Shown here: one piece after another, positions 43,613 through 52,000 of the stretch
How positions within the stretch are numbered: position 1 is the stretch's first letter
How the letters are laid out: each line of letters begins with the position of its first letter
DNA from: Comamonas sp.
GTDB lineage: Bacteria; Pseudomonadota; Gammaproteobacteria; Burkholderiales; Burkholderiaceae_C
Length of the DNA stretch: 64,000 nucleotides
Direction: 5' to 3'
Assembly: GCA_028690035.1 (NCBI GenBank)
Contig: JAQVCA010000003.1
Location: forward strand, 124,001 to 188,000
Position numbers and translations under genes: made by a program
Notes under the pieces: model-generated
Seen by the model: only the letters and a program-made list of their open reading frames with translations
The model's database searches: none
What the model was told of the DNA's origin: nothing

Positions 43613-45541
43613 ATGCATCGCAAATTTTGGTGGATATGGACCGTGCTGTCGTGCTGGCTGGCTGGGCATACCTGGGCACAAACCACAGCACCTGCCCCAG
43701 CCGAAGCACGCCAGCTGTGGCAATTGCTGGAATACGTGGCCGTGGACTACGGCGGTGCCGTGCAAGATGGCCGCATCGCCGATGCGGGCGAATACGCCGA
43801 AATGCTGGACTTCTCTGCCTCGGCGCAGCGCCAGATTCTGGAGCTGCCCGAGCGCCCAGGCCGCACCGAACTGGCCGGGCGCATCGACCAGCTGCGTGCA
43901 GCCATTGAGCACCAAGCCGCCGCCGATGCCGTGGCCACCCTGGCCCACGGCGCTGCCGCACAGCTGGCCCAGCTCTACCCCTTCCCGATGGCCCCCGTGT
44001 TCCAGCCCGACCTGGCCCAAGGCGCTGCGCTCTACGCCCAACACTGCGCCAGCTGCCACGGCGCCACAGGCGCGGGCAATGGCCCGGCGGCCCAGGGCCT
44101 GGAGCCAGCGCCCATTGCCTTCACCGACGCCGAGCGCGCCGACGTGCGCAGTCTGGCGGCGCTGTTCCAGGTCATCACCCAGGGCGTGCAAGGCACCTCC
44201 ATGGCCGCCTACGAATCCTTGCCGGAAGAAGACCGCTGGGCGCTGGCATTCTTCACCGGCACCCTGTCCTACGACGATGCCCTGCGCCAGCGCGGCCAGC
44301 AGCAGTGGCAAAGCGATGCCGCACTGCGTGCCCACTTCCCCGATCTGGGCGCGCTCACCACTGCCACACCGGCCAACCTGCGCCAGGCCCAGCCCCAGGC
44401 CGATGCCCGGGCCACGCTGGCCTACCTGCGCCAGCACCCACAGGCCATCACGGCCCACCAGCCCACGGGCCTGGCCCTGGCACGCCAGCGCCTGCAAGAA
44501 AGCATGGCCGCGCTGCGCGCGGGCGACACGGTGCAGGCCACACGCCTGGCTCTGTCCAGCTACCTGGATGGTTTTGAGCCCTTAGAGCCTGCCGTGGCCA
44601 GCCGCGACAAACGCCTGATGGTCGCCGTGGAAAACGCCATGTTGCAGTACCGCGCAGCCATCCAGCAACACGATCTGGCGGCTGCCGAAACAGCGGCTGG
44701 CCTGCTGCAATCGCAATTTGGCCACGTCGAGCAACTGCTGCACGAAGGCGCCAACGACACCAGCGCCACATTCCTGGGCGCCTTCACCATCTTGCTGCGC
44801 GAGGGGCTGGAGGCCATGCTCATCGTCATCGGCACCATGGCCCTGCTGCGTCGTGCGCAGCGCCGCGATGCCCTGGGCTACGTGCATGCAGGCTGGATCA
44901 GCGCGCTGGTGGCTGGCATGCTGACCTGGGTGGCGGCCACCTACCTGGTAGAGATCAGCGGTGCCAGCCGCGAGCTGACCGAGGGACTGGGTTCGGTGCT
45001 GGCCGCGGTCATCCTGCTGAGCGTGGGCCTGTGGATGCACAGCAAAAGCAGTGCCGGGCGCTGGCAGCAGTACCTGGACGGCAAACTCCAGCACGCCCTG
45101 GGTCAAGGCTCGCTGTGGGGGCTGTTTCTGCTGAGCTTCATCGCGGTGTACCGCGAGGTGTTTGAAACCGTGCTCTTTTACTCCGCCCTGGCTGCCGATG
45201 GCCACTACAACGCCCTGCTGGGCGGGGGTCTGAGTGCGCTGGTGCTGCTGGCCCTGCTCGCCTGGGCGCTGCTGCGCACCAGCGCGCGCATGCCGATTGG
45301 CAAATTCTTCAGTGCCACCTCCATCCTGGTGGGTGTGCTGGCGGTGGTGCTGATCGGCAAGGGGGCCGCAGCCCTGCAAGAAGCCGGTTGGCTCAGCGCC
45401 ACGCCCATCGCTGGACCGCGCCTGGAATGGTTGGGGCTGTACCCCACCAGCCAGACCGTGCTGGCACAAGCGCTGGTGCTGGCCGTGGTGGTGCTGGGCT
45501 TTGGCTACAACCTGTGGAGCGCACGCCGACTGGCTCAGTAG
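43613..45541 (+). CDS. Cytochrome c / FTR1 family iron permease
   Basis: This 642-residue protein has a signal peptide (~1-22), a periplasmic region with a c-type heme site 'CASCH' (145-149) and a C-terminal FTR1 permease with about seven membrane helices. The iron-binding REXXE motifs are 'REGLE' (near 396) and 'REVFE' (near 513). The family imports iron across the inner membrane; the attached cytochrome may oxidise Fe(II) or pass on electrons. A Fur box directly upstream supports iron regulation. No Shine-Dalgarno is evident before ATG 43613. No EfeO or EfeB gene is adjacent. Confidence 0.93.
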   Translation: MHRKFWWIWTVLSCWLAGHTWAQTTAPAPAEARQLWQLLEYVAVDYGGAVQDGRIADAGEYAEMLDFSASAQRQILELPERPGRTELAGRIDQLRAAIEHQAAADAVATLAHGAAAQLAQLYPFPMAPVFQPDLAQGAALYAQHCASCHGATGAGNGPAAQGLEPAPIAFTDAERADVRSLAALFQVITQGVQGTSMAAYESLPEEDRWALAFFTGTLSYDDALRQRGQQQWQSDAALRAHFPDLGALTTATPANLRQAQPQADARATLAYLRQHPQAITAHQPTGLALARQRLQESMAALRAGDTVQATRLALSSYLDGFEPLEPAVASRDKRLMVAVENAMLQYRAAIQQHDLAAAETAAGLLQSQFGHVEQLLHEGANDTSATFLGAFTILLREGLEAMLIVIGTMALLRRAQRRDALGYVHAGWISALVAGMLTWVAATYLVEISGASRELTEGLGSVLAAVILLSVGLWMHSKSSAGRWQQYLDGKLQHALGQGSLWGLFLLSFIAVYREVFETVLFYSALAADGHYNALLGGGLSALVLLALLAWALLRTSARMPIGKFFSATSILVGVLAVVLIGKGAAALQEAGWLSATPIAGPRLEWLGLYPTSQTVLAQALVLAVVVLGFGYNLWSARRLAQ

Positions 45542-45554
45542 TATTTCTAAATTG

Positions 45555-45634
45555 ATAGCTACTCTCGCTTGAAAAATAACACTTTCAGTCGCCAAACAGC
45601 CTGAAAACTTTAAATTCAAAGCGCAACCAGCTAT
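45555..45634. repeat. 80-bp family inverted-repeat element (copy G)
   Basis: Begins ATAGCTACTCTCGCTT and ends AAGCGCAACCAGCTAT, with core TTTCAG...CTGAAA. It lies just downstream of the FTR1 gene. Confidence 0.75.
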
Positions 45635-45655
45635 CAAAAATAACATCATATGCTT

Positions 45656-45739
45656 GGCCCCTGGTGCAAGAGCGAACCTGTGCATACTCCTTACCTTGCA
45701 CAAGGCATGACGCCCTGGGGCACCCCGGGGCGTTTTTTT
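45656..45739 (+). promoter_or_regulatory. ribE leader with terminator-like hairpin and possible antiterminator
   Basis: A GC-rich hairpin (45711-45732) followed by seven T (45733-45739) ends directly at the AGGAG of ribE. Upstream, GTGCAAG (45664-45670) pairs with CTTGCAC (45695-45701). GCCCC (45657-45661) could pair with GGGGC in the terminator's 5' arm (45717-45721). This is the layout of an attenuator or riboswitch. It does not match the FMN riboswitch. It could instead be the terminator of the FTR1 transcript. Confidence 0.5.
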
Positions 45740-45756
45740 AGGAGCGCACCCATTCC

Positions 45757-46467
45757 ATGTTTACCGGCATCATCCAAGCCGTTGCCACCATTGCTGCCAT
45801 CGACGAGCAGCCGGGGCTACGCACTTTCACCCTCGATTTTCCCGTCGGCTTTTGCCAGGACTTGGCCATTGGCGCCAGCGTAGCCCACGATGGCGTGTGC
45901 CTGACGGTGACCGAACTGCTCTCACCCACGCAGGCACGTTTTGATGTGATGCTGCCTACCCTGAACATCACCACCCTGGGCAGCTACGGCGTGGGCCAGC
46001 GCGTCAACGTGGAGCGTGCCGCCAAAGAAGGTGCTGAGGTGGGCGGGCATATCCTCTCGGGCCATGTCGATGGCACCGCGGCCCTGGTGCAGGTGGTGCC
46101 CACCGACACCAACTACCAGATGCGCTTTGAGCTGGCGCCCGCACTGCGCCCCTACGTGTTTGGCAAAGGCTATATCGCCATCAACGGCGCCAGCCTGACG
46201 GTGGCCGAGGCCAACCGCCAGGAAGGCTGGTTCGAGGTCTGGCTCATCCCCGAAACCCGGCGCATGACGGTGTTTGAAGACAAGCGCCCGGGCGATCGCG
46301 TCAACATCGAGCTGGAGCGCAGCACGCAGGTCATCGTCGATACCGTGCGCGACACGGTGGCCGCCACCCTGGGGCCGCTGCGCCCAGCCCTGGAGGCGCT
46401 GCTGGCCGAAAAAGGCCTGACGCTGGACAACTTTGTGGCACCCATCCACCCGGCACAACGCACATGA
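45757..46467 (+). CDS. ribE: Riboflavin synthase, alpha subunit
   Basis: This 236-residue enzyme dismutates two 6,7-dimethyl-8-ribityllumazine molecules into riboflavin. It has the two lumazine-binding repeats: the first starts 'MFTGIIQAVATI' with 'VAHDGVCLTVTEL'; the second includes 'GGHILSGHVDGTAALV' and 'YIAINGASLTVAE'. It is ~20-35 residues longer than the usual 200-215 because of its C-terminal helix/tail. AGGAG lies 13 nt upstream. It overlaps the following DUF3108 gene by 4 bp (ATGA). The other rib genes are not in the window. Confidence 0.95.
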   Translation: MFTGIIQAVATIAAIDEQPGLRTFTLDFPVGFCQDLAIGASVAHDGVCLTVTELLSPTQARFDVMLPTLNITTLGSYGVGQRVNVERAAKEGAEVGGHILSGHVDGTAALVQVVPTDTNYQMRFELAPALRPYVFGKGYIAINGASLTVAEANRQEGWFEVWLIPETRRMTVFEDKRPGDRVNIELERSTQVIVDTVRDTVAATLGPLRPALEALLAEKGLTLDNFVAPIHPAQRT

Positions 46468-47288
46468 ACCTGACTGCACGCACCCCCGCCACCTTGCTGC
46501 GCCTTGCCCTGCTGGGCCTGGCCGGCTGGGCCAGCACCGTCGCCCTGGCCCAGCCGGCCTTGCAGGTCACGCCTCCCCAGGCCTCCGCTTTTGCCTGGGA
46601 GCAGCTGAAGTGGCAAGCGCCGCCCAGCGCCCAGCTGGCTTTCAGCGTACAAGGCAAGGCCAAAGGCTTTTCTTACAGTGCCCACGCGCAACTGCACTGG
46701 CAAGTGGCCGACGGGCGCTACGAAGCCGCCCAAGAAGTGCGCCTGCCCCTGCTGGGCGGGCGGCGCCAGTCCAGCGTTGGCAGCACAGGTGCGCATGGCC
46801 TGCAGCCGGAGGTCTTTCTGGATCGCACGCGCAAGGAATACAGCGTGAGTTTTGACACCAGCGCTGGGCAGATCGTCTTCAGCCGTGGCGGCGCCCACCC
46901 CTGGCAGGCGGGCACGCAAGACCGCTTGAGCGTGTTCTTCCAGCTCGCGGGCATGCTCGCGGCCCAGCCCGATCGCTACCCACAGGGCACGCGCATCGTG
47001 GTGCAGGCGGCCAGCAAAAGCGCCGTCAAACCGTGGATTTTCGTGGTGCAGGCGCCAGAGCAGCTCACCTTGCCGGCCGGGCGCATGCGTGCCCTCAAGC
47101 TGCAGCATCTGGATGCCGATAATGCAGGCAGCGTCTCTGCAACGGCAGGCGGGCCAGCCACAGAATCGGCCACGGAATCGGCCCTGTGGCTGGCACCCCA
47201 GCTGGGGTATCTGCCGGTGCGCATCCGCATGCAGGAAAGCGCACAAGACTTGGTGGACTTGCAATTGCAGAGCTTGCCACCACTGTAG
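46464..47288 (+). CDS. Exported DUF3108 family protein
   Basis: This 274-residue protein has a signal peptide ('LLRLALLGLAGWASTVALA', cleavage near residue 29) and a periplasmic domain of alternating beta strands, with 'RYEAAQEVRLPLLG', 'DRLSVFFQLAGMLAA' and a C-terminal 'LGYLPVRIRMQES'. These match DUF3108 proteins of Burkholderiales. Function unknown. Translation is coupled to ribE through an ATGA overlap. Confidence 0.75.
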   Translation: MNLTARTPATLLRLALLGLAGWASTVALAQPALQVTPPQASAFAWEQLKWQAPPSAQLAFSVQGKAKGFSYSAHAQLHWQVADGRYEAAQEVRLPLLGGRRQSSVGSTGAHGLQPEVFLDRTRKEYSVSFDTSAGQIVFSRGGAHPWQAGTQDRLSVFFQLAGMLAAQPDRYPQGTRIVVQAASKSAVKPWIFVVQAPEQLTLPAGRMRALKLQHLDADNAGSVSATAGGPATESATESALWLAPQLGYLPVRIRMQESAQDLVDLQLQSLPPL

Positions 47289-47347
47289 TGGTTACAAAAT
47301 CTGACACCGTGCGCACCCCGCGCGACGTTTTTCAACAGGAGGATCAC

Positions 47348-47641
47348 ATGCAAATGCTGTACGACTCAGACTCTTTTGTGGTGCTCCATATGCAGCCTGA
47401 CCTGGGCCTGCCCACCCACATCACGCGCGCCGATGGCAGCACCACCCCCGCATTGCCGCGCCACGGCTTTGAGATCGTGGACAAGCGCTCAGGCAAAGAG
47501 GTGTATCTGGACGGCGCCTGGGCCGAGCTGTTCCAGCGCCAGATTCACGCCTGGCAGCACGAAGCGCCCTCGGAAGAAGAGGTCGAATCCACCCTGGAGC
47601 GCTACGCCAGCCTGGCGCAGAACCCGGTGCTGATCCACTAG
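47348..47641 (+). CDS. DUF3567 family protein
   Basis: This 97-residue soluble protein begins 'MQMLYDSDSFVVLHM' and contains 'RHGFEIVDKRSGKEVYLDGAWAELFQ', the conserved core of DUF3567, a small family restricted mainly to Burkholderiales. No catalytic motif is evident and the function is unknown. CAGGAGG 6 nt before the ATG is a strong ribosome-binding site, so high expression is likely. Confidence 0.85.
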   Translation: MQMLYDSDSFVVLHMQPDLGLPTHITRADGSTTPALPRHGFEIVDKRSGKEVYLDGAWAELFQRQIHAWQHEAPSEEEVESTLERYASLAQNPVLIH

Positions 47642-47721
47642 GCATGCACGCACTGGATGGCGCGGCCCGTGATCGTGGACCGCGCAGCACGGCCCGGCAA
47701 TGCTGCGACAATCCGCAGGCT

Positions 47722-48570
47722 ATGACCCAAGCCTACATCCTCACCCTATCCTGCCCCGACCGCCTGGGGCTGGTGCACGCAGTGTCCGGCTTTTTGCTGG
47801 AGCTGGGCGCCAACATCGAAGAAGCCGCGCAGTACAACGACCATGCCACGGGCCTGTTCTTCATGCGCGTGCAATTTGCCTGCGAAAACGGCGATCTGGC
47901 CAGCCTGAAGGCGGCAACGGCCACCATGGCCGAACCCTTCCAGATGCAGTGGAAGTTGCACGCCCAGGAAGAGCGCATGAAAACCGTGATCCTGGTCAGC
48001 CGCCAGGGCCACTGTCTGAACGACTTGCTCTTTCGCTGCAAATCCGGGCTGCTGCCCGTGGATGTGCGCGCCATCATCAGCAACCACCGCGACTTTTACC
48101 AACTGGCGGCCAGCTACAACATCCCGTTCCACCACATCCCCGTCACTGCGGCCACCAAGGCCCAGGCCGAGGCGCGCCAGCTGGAGGTGATCGAGCAAGA
48201 AGGCGCCGAGCTGGTCGTGCTGGCGCGCTACATGCAGGTGCTGTCCAACGACCTGTGCCACAAGCTGCAGGGCCGTGCCATCAACATCCACCACAGTTTT
48301 CTGCCCAGCTTCAAGGGTGCCAAGCCTTATTACCAGGCCCACGATCGCGGCGTGAAACTCATCGGCGCCACCGCTCACTATGTCACTGCCGACTTGGATG
48401 AAGGCCCGATCATTGAGCAAGACGTGGCCCGCGTGGATCACACCGACACCGTCGATGACCTCACCGCCCGCGGCCAAGACACCGAAAGCCTGGTGCTGGC
48501 CCGCGCCGTCAAATGGCACAGCGAACGCCGCGTGATCCTGAACGGCCACAAAACCGTGGTGTTCCGCTAA
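47722..48570 (+). CDS. purU: Formyltetrahydrofolate deformylase
   Basis: This 282-residue enzyme hydrolyses 10-formyl-THF to THF and formate, balancing one-carbon pools and feeding formate to purine synthesis. An ACT regulatory domain is at the N-terminus ('YILTLSCPDRLGLVHAVSGFLLELGANI'). The C-terminal formyltransferase-like domain has 'SNHRDF', 'YMQVLS' and the catalytic 'INIHHSFLPSFKGAKPY' with downstream Asp. ATG 47722 fits the conserved N-terminus. Length equals the family norm. Confidence 0.96.
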   Translation: MTQAYILTLSCPDRLGLVHAVSGFLLELGANIEEAAQYNDHATGLFFMRVQFACENGDLASLKAATATMAEPFQMQWKLHAQEERMKTVILVSRQGHCLNDLLFRCKSGLLPVDVRAIISNHRDFYQLAASYNIPFHHIPVTAATKAQAEARQLEVIEQEGAELVVLARYMQVLSNDLCHKLQGRAINIHHSFLPSFKGAKPYYQAHDRGVKLIGATAHYVTADLDEGPIIEQDVARVDHTDTVDDLTARGQDTESLVLARAVKWHSERRVILNGHKTVVFR

Positions 48571-48594
48571 GCCCTGCGCCATTCTTTAAAAACC

Positions 48595-48674
48595 ATAGCT
48601 GCTGGCGCTTGCCTGCATTGGATTTCAGGACATAAAAACCTTGAAACCCCTGTGTAGCAAGCGCCAGCAGCTAT
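48595..48674. repeat. 80-bp family inverted-repeat element (copy H)
   Basis: Begins ATAGCTGCTGGCGCTTGC and ends GCAAGCGCCAGCAGCTAT, a perfect 18-bp terminal inverted repeat, followed by T7. It lies between convergent purU and the YciI gene. Confidence 0.9.
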
Positions 48675-48678
48675 TTTT

Positions 48679-48996
48679 TTATTTCTGGTTCTTTGTTTCC
48701 GGGCGCACCGGCGTCTTGGCCAGGTCGCCGATCACGGTGTTCCAGGGCTGGATGGTGAAGCTGTCGACCAGGCCGTGGCGCACGTAGGGGTCGGCCAGGA
48801 CAAAGGCCTGAATGGGTTTTTCATCGGCGCAGTCGAACAGGAAGACGGCGCGGTCGATGGGGTCGCCGGCGGTGCCGCCCAGCACCATCTGGCCACGCTC
48901 TTGCGCGGCCCAGGCGCGCGCGAGGTGGGCGTCGCGGAACTGGCCTCGGCGCTCCAGGTAGTCGGCGGTGTAGTGGTAGGTGAGCAGGTAGTGCAT
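48679..48996 (-). CDS. YciI-like protein
   Basis: This 105-residue protein of the YciI ferredoxin-like fold starts 'MHYLLTYHYTADYLERRGQFRDAHL' with the family's 'H' and 'D' residues in 'FVLADPYVRHGLVDSF', matching the conserved 'DP(F/Y)...GL' motif. YciI relatives act in varied dehydrochlorination or muconolactone-type chemistry; the substrate here is unknown. ATG 48996 gives the standard start; an upstream extension in the same frame is not conserved-looking. Confidence 0.85.
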   Translation of the reverse strand: MHYLLTYHYTADYLERRGQFRDAHLARAWAAQERGQMVLGGTAGDPIDRAVFLFDCADEKPIQAFVLADPYVRHGLVDSFTIQPWNTVIGDLAKTPVRPETKNQK

Positions 48997-49039
48997 AGGG
49001 TGGTGCTTTCTTTCCAGAGCAGGCAGTGGATGCATCGGT

Positions 49040-52000
49040 TCAGGGCGCGGTGATGCGCCAGGGGGCGTTGGGCAACTCGCCGAACATTTCTGGCGCATAG
49101 AGCGCTTCCACGCGCGAGGGTGGCAGCGCAAATTGACCAGCGTTGTTCAGGCGCAGGGTGTATTCCACGCGGGTGGTGCCTGGGGGCAGGTGGCTCCAGT
49201 AGGCGCGGTAGCTGTCTTGGCCGCGCTCGACAAAGGTCGGCGCGCGTCCGGCGTCATCCGGTGCGTTTTTGCCTTGGCCCTCGCCTTGGGTGGCAATGGC
49301 CGAATCGCGCCCCAGGCCGCTGCCCAAAATGGTGGCACCGGCGGGAATGGGGTCGGTCAGGGCCACCCAGGTCATGTCGGCGCTGGCTTCCATCTCCAAG
49401 CGCACACGCACCAGATCGCCCCGGTGCCATTGCGTCTGGTTGGCGTCTTGCAGCGGGATCAGGGTCTTGCGCAGGCGGTAGCCCGCATCCACCGGTTGGG
49501 TGCGCGCTACGGCGGCGATGGATTGCAGCGCCATCCACGGTTTGCCGGTGCCCCGGTGCTGCACGCTGAACTGCCCCCGGTCGCGCTCGCCACCGGACAG
49601 GAACAGCATGTTGGGTGCCAGGGGCGCATCCAGGGCGGTGCTGCCCGTGGGCAGCAAACGGCTGGGCTGGGCCTGCGCCTGGGCCGCAGCCGCCTTGGAG
49701 TCGCTGGTGCGCTGCTGCAGCGCCGCCCAGTGCAGGGTGTGCGTGCTGGCATTGAGCATGGCGGTGGTGTCGCCACCGACGGACTCGGTCTCATAGCGCT
49801 GGCTGAACTGGCGCAGCGCCAGTCCGGCCCACAGGTTGGCGTTGGTGGTGCCCCAGTGGCCATCGCGCTGGCGGGCCAGCAGGCCGGCGACCAGGCGGGG
49901 GCGCTCGGTATCCCAGTCGGCATGGCCGATGGTGGCCTGCAACAGGCGCGCGGCGTTGACGTCGGGGCCCTGCATCAGCCACCACCAGCGGTCTTGCGCG
50001 TCGCTGCTGAAGCCCAGCTGCGTGCCGCTGTACGACAGGCGCTGGCGCAGCACCTGCCAGGCCTGCTGCTGCAGTGCCGCGCGGCCCGGCAGCTGCACGT
50101 GCTCCAGCACCTGCAACCAGTCGAGCACGCTGTGCGTGGGCCAGCCCCCGGGGTCGATGTCCAGGCTGTCGAGCATGGCAGGCGTGGCTTTGCCATCGAG
50201 CGCCAGCGCGGCAATGGCCGCCAGCTTGCGCGCCGTCAGGTCGGGGCGCGGGCTCCAGAAGGTGCGCTGCAGCTTGCCGCCGACAAAGGCGATGAGCGCT
50301 TGCTGCATGCGCGCCCGTTCGGCCTGCGGCAGCGTAAAGCGTGCGTCGATCGGGCCCATGTGGTGCGACAGCGTGAGCAGGTGCGCCGTCAGCGTGTCGC
50401 TGCCCTGGTGGTCGCTGCCCGCCTGGGCCGGGAAGTACAGAGCCAGGCCATCGTCGTCCAAGTAGGTGGGCAGGCGGCCCATCAGGTCGGCCCACAGCGC
50501 GGCATCGTTCAGACCCACGGCGCGGCTGGTGCTTTGCTCCAGGCAGCTGTAGGGGTAGTTCTGCCACCAGTCGCGCAGGCCGGGCACGCCCTCTTGCGGA
50601 TCGGCCAGCTGGGCACTGAAGGTCAGCAACAGGCCACTTTTGCCGGGCAGCGCCTGGGGGGACCATTGCACGGGCAGATCCAGGCGCCCGTCGATTTGTG
50701 TGAGCACGGCCTGCTGCACCGTTTGGGGCACAGCAGGCAGCAGGCGCTGGCTGAAGGTCAGGCTGTCGCTGGCACCGCTGCTGCGGTCGCGCGCCTGCAG
50801 GCTCCATTGCAGCGCACCGCTGGCGGACTGGGCCAGGGCGGTGGGCACCTGCACCTGCCATTGCACGGTGGTGGCCTCGCCAGCGGGCACGTCCACCTGC
50901 TGCGGCGCCAGCTCCAGGTTGGTCACCTGGGGCTTGAGCTGCACCTGCATGGGCTGGCCGGTGCTGTTGCGCACAGTGAACAAGGCGGTGAACTGGTCGC
51001 CCTCGCGCACCACGGGGGGCAGGCCGCTGATGAGCTGCAAGTCCTGCTGGGTGGCGATGGTGGTGCTGCCGGTGCCAAACTGGCCCGCACCCGCATCGGC
51101 AATAGCAACGATTTCAAAGCTGGTCAAGGCATCGTTGAGCGGCACACGCACCTGGGCACGGCCCTGGGCATCGAGCTGCACCACCGGCTGCCACAGCAGC
51201 AGGGTGTCGAACAGTTCGCGCGTGCTGCTGCGCCCGCCACCGCCCCCCGGTGCGGCGGCTTTGCGGCCATAGTGGCGTCGGCCCACCACCTCCATCTGCG
51301 CGGTGGCGGTGCTGACGTTCCAGTCGCGCCGACGCCATAGGCCATCGGCCAGGTTCCAGCTGGTGTTGGGCATCAGCTCCAGCAGCGCCTTGTCCACCGC
51401 CGCCAGTGCCACTTGGGCGTTGGCGGCAGGCTGGCCGCTGCTGTCGCGCACCTGAATGTCGATCAGCGCCGCATCGCGCACCTGATAGCGCGGCTGGTCG
51501 GCCTGCACCTGCACCTGCAGGCGCTGGGCTGGGTCTTGCACCTGCAGCGGTGCCACGCCCAGACGGAATGCGGGCTTGCTCAAATCCACCATGGCGGTGG
51601 GCGCGACGTACTCCTTGCCGCCGTACCAATAGGCGTTCCACCACTGGCGCGGGGCTTGGTAACCCCAAGTGAAAAAGCTGTACCACGGCACGTCGTACAA
51701 ACGCCCGCGCAGCGCCAGCACGCTCACGTACACATTGGGGCCCCAGCCTTCTTGTATGCGCAGCTGCACCACGGGGTCGGTGCCCTTGAGCTGCACCACC
51801 TCGCTGTGCAGCACGCCTTCGCGCTCCACGGTGACCAAGGCGGTGGCTTCACGAAAAGGCATGCGCACCTGCAGACGCGCGGTCTCGCCCACGGTGTAGC
51901 TGGGTTGTTCGGGCAGCAGCTCCATGCGGTCGTGGTCCTGACCACCAAACCACAGCTCGCCCTGACCGGTGACCCACACGGTATCGGCGGCTTGGGCGGT

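Noticed and set aside
45542-45756. FMN riboswitch upstream of ribE
   Set aside because: The conserved RFN core (such as AGGGCGGGGTGAAAGTCCC) is not present; only a terminator-like hairpin and short complementary segments are seen.
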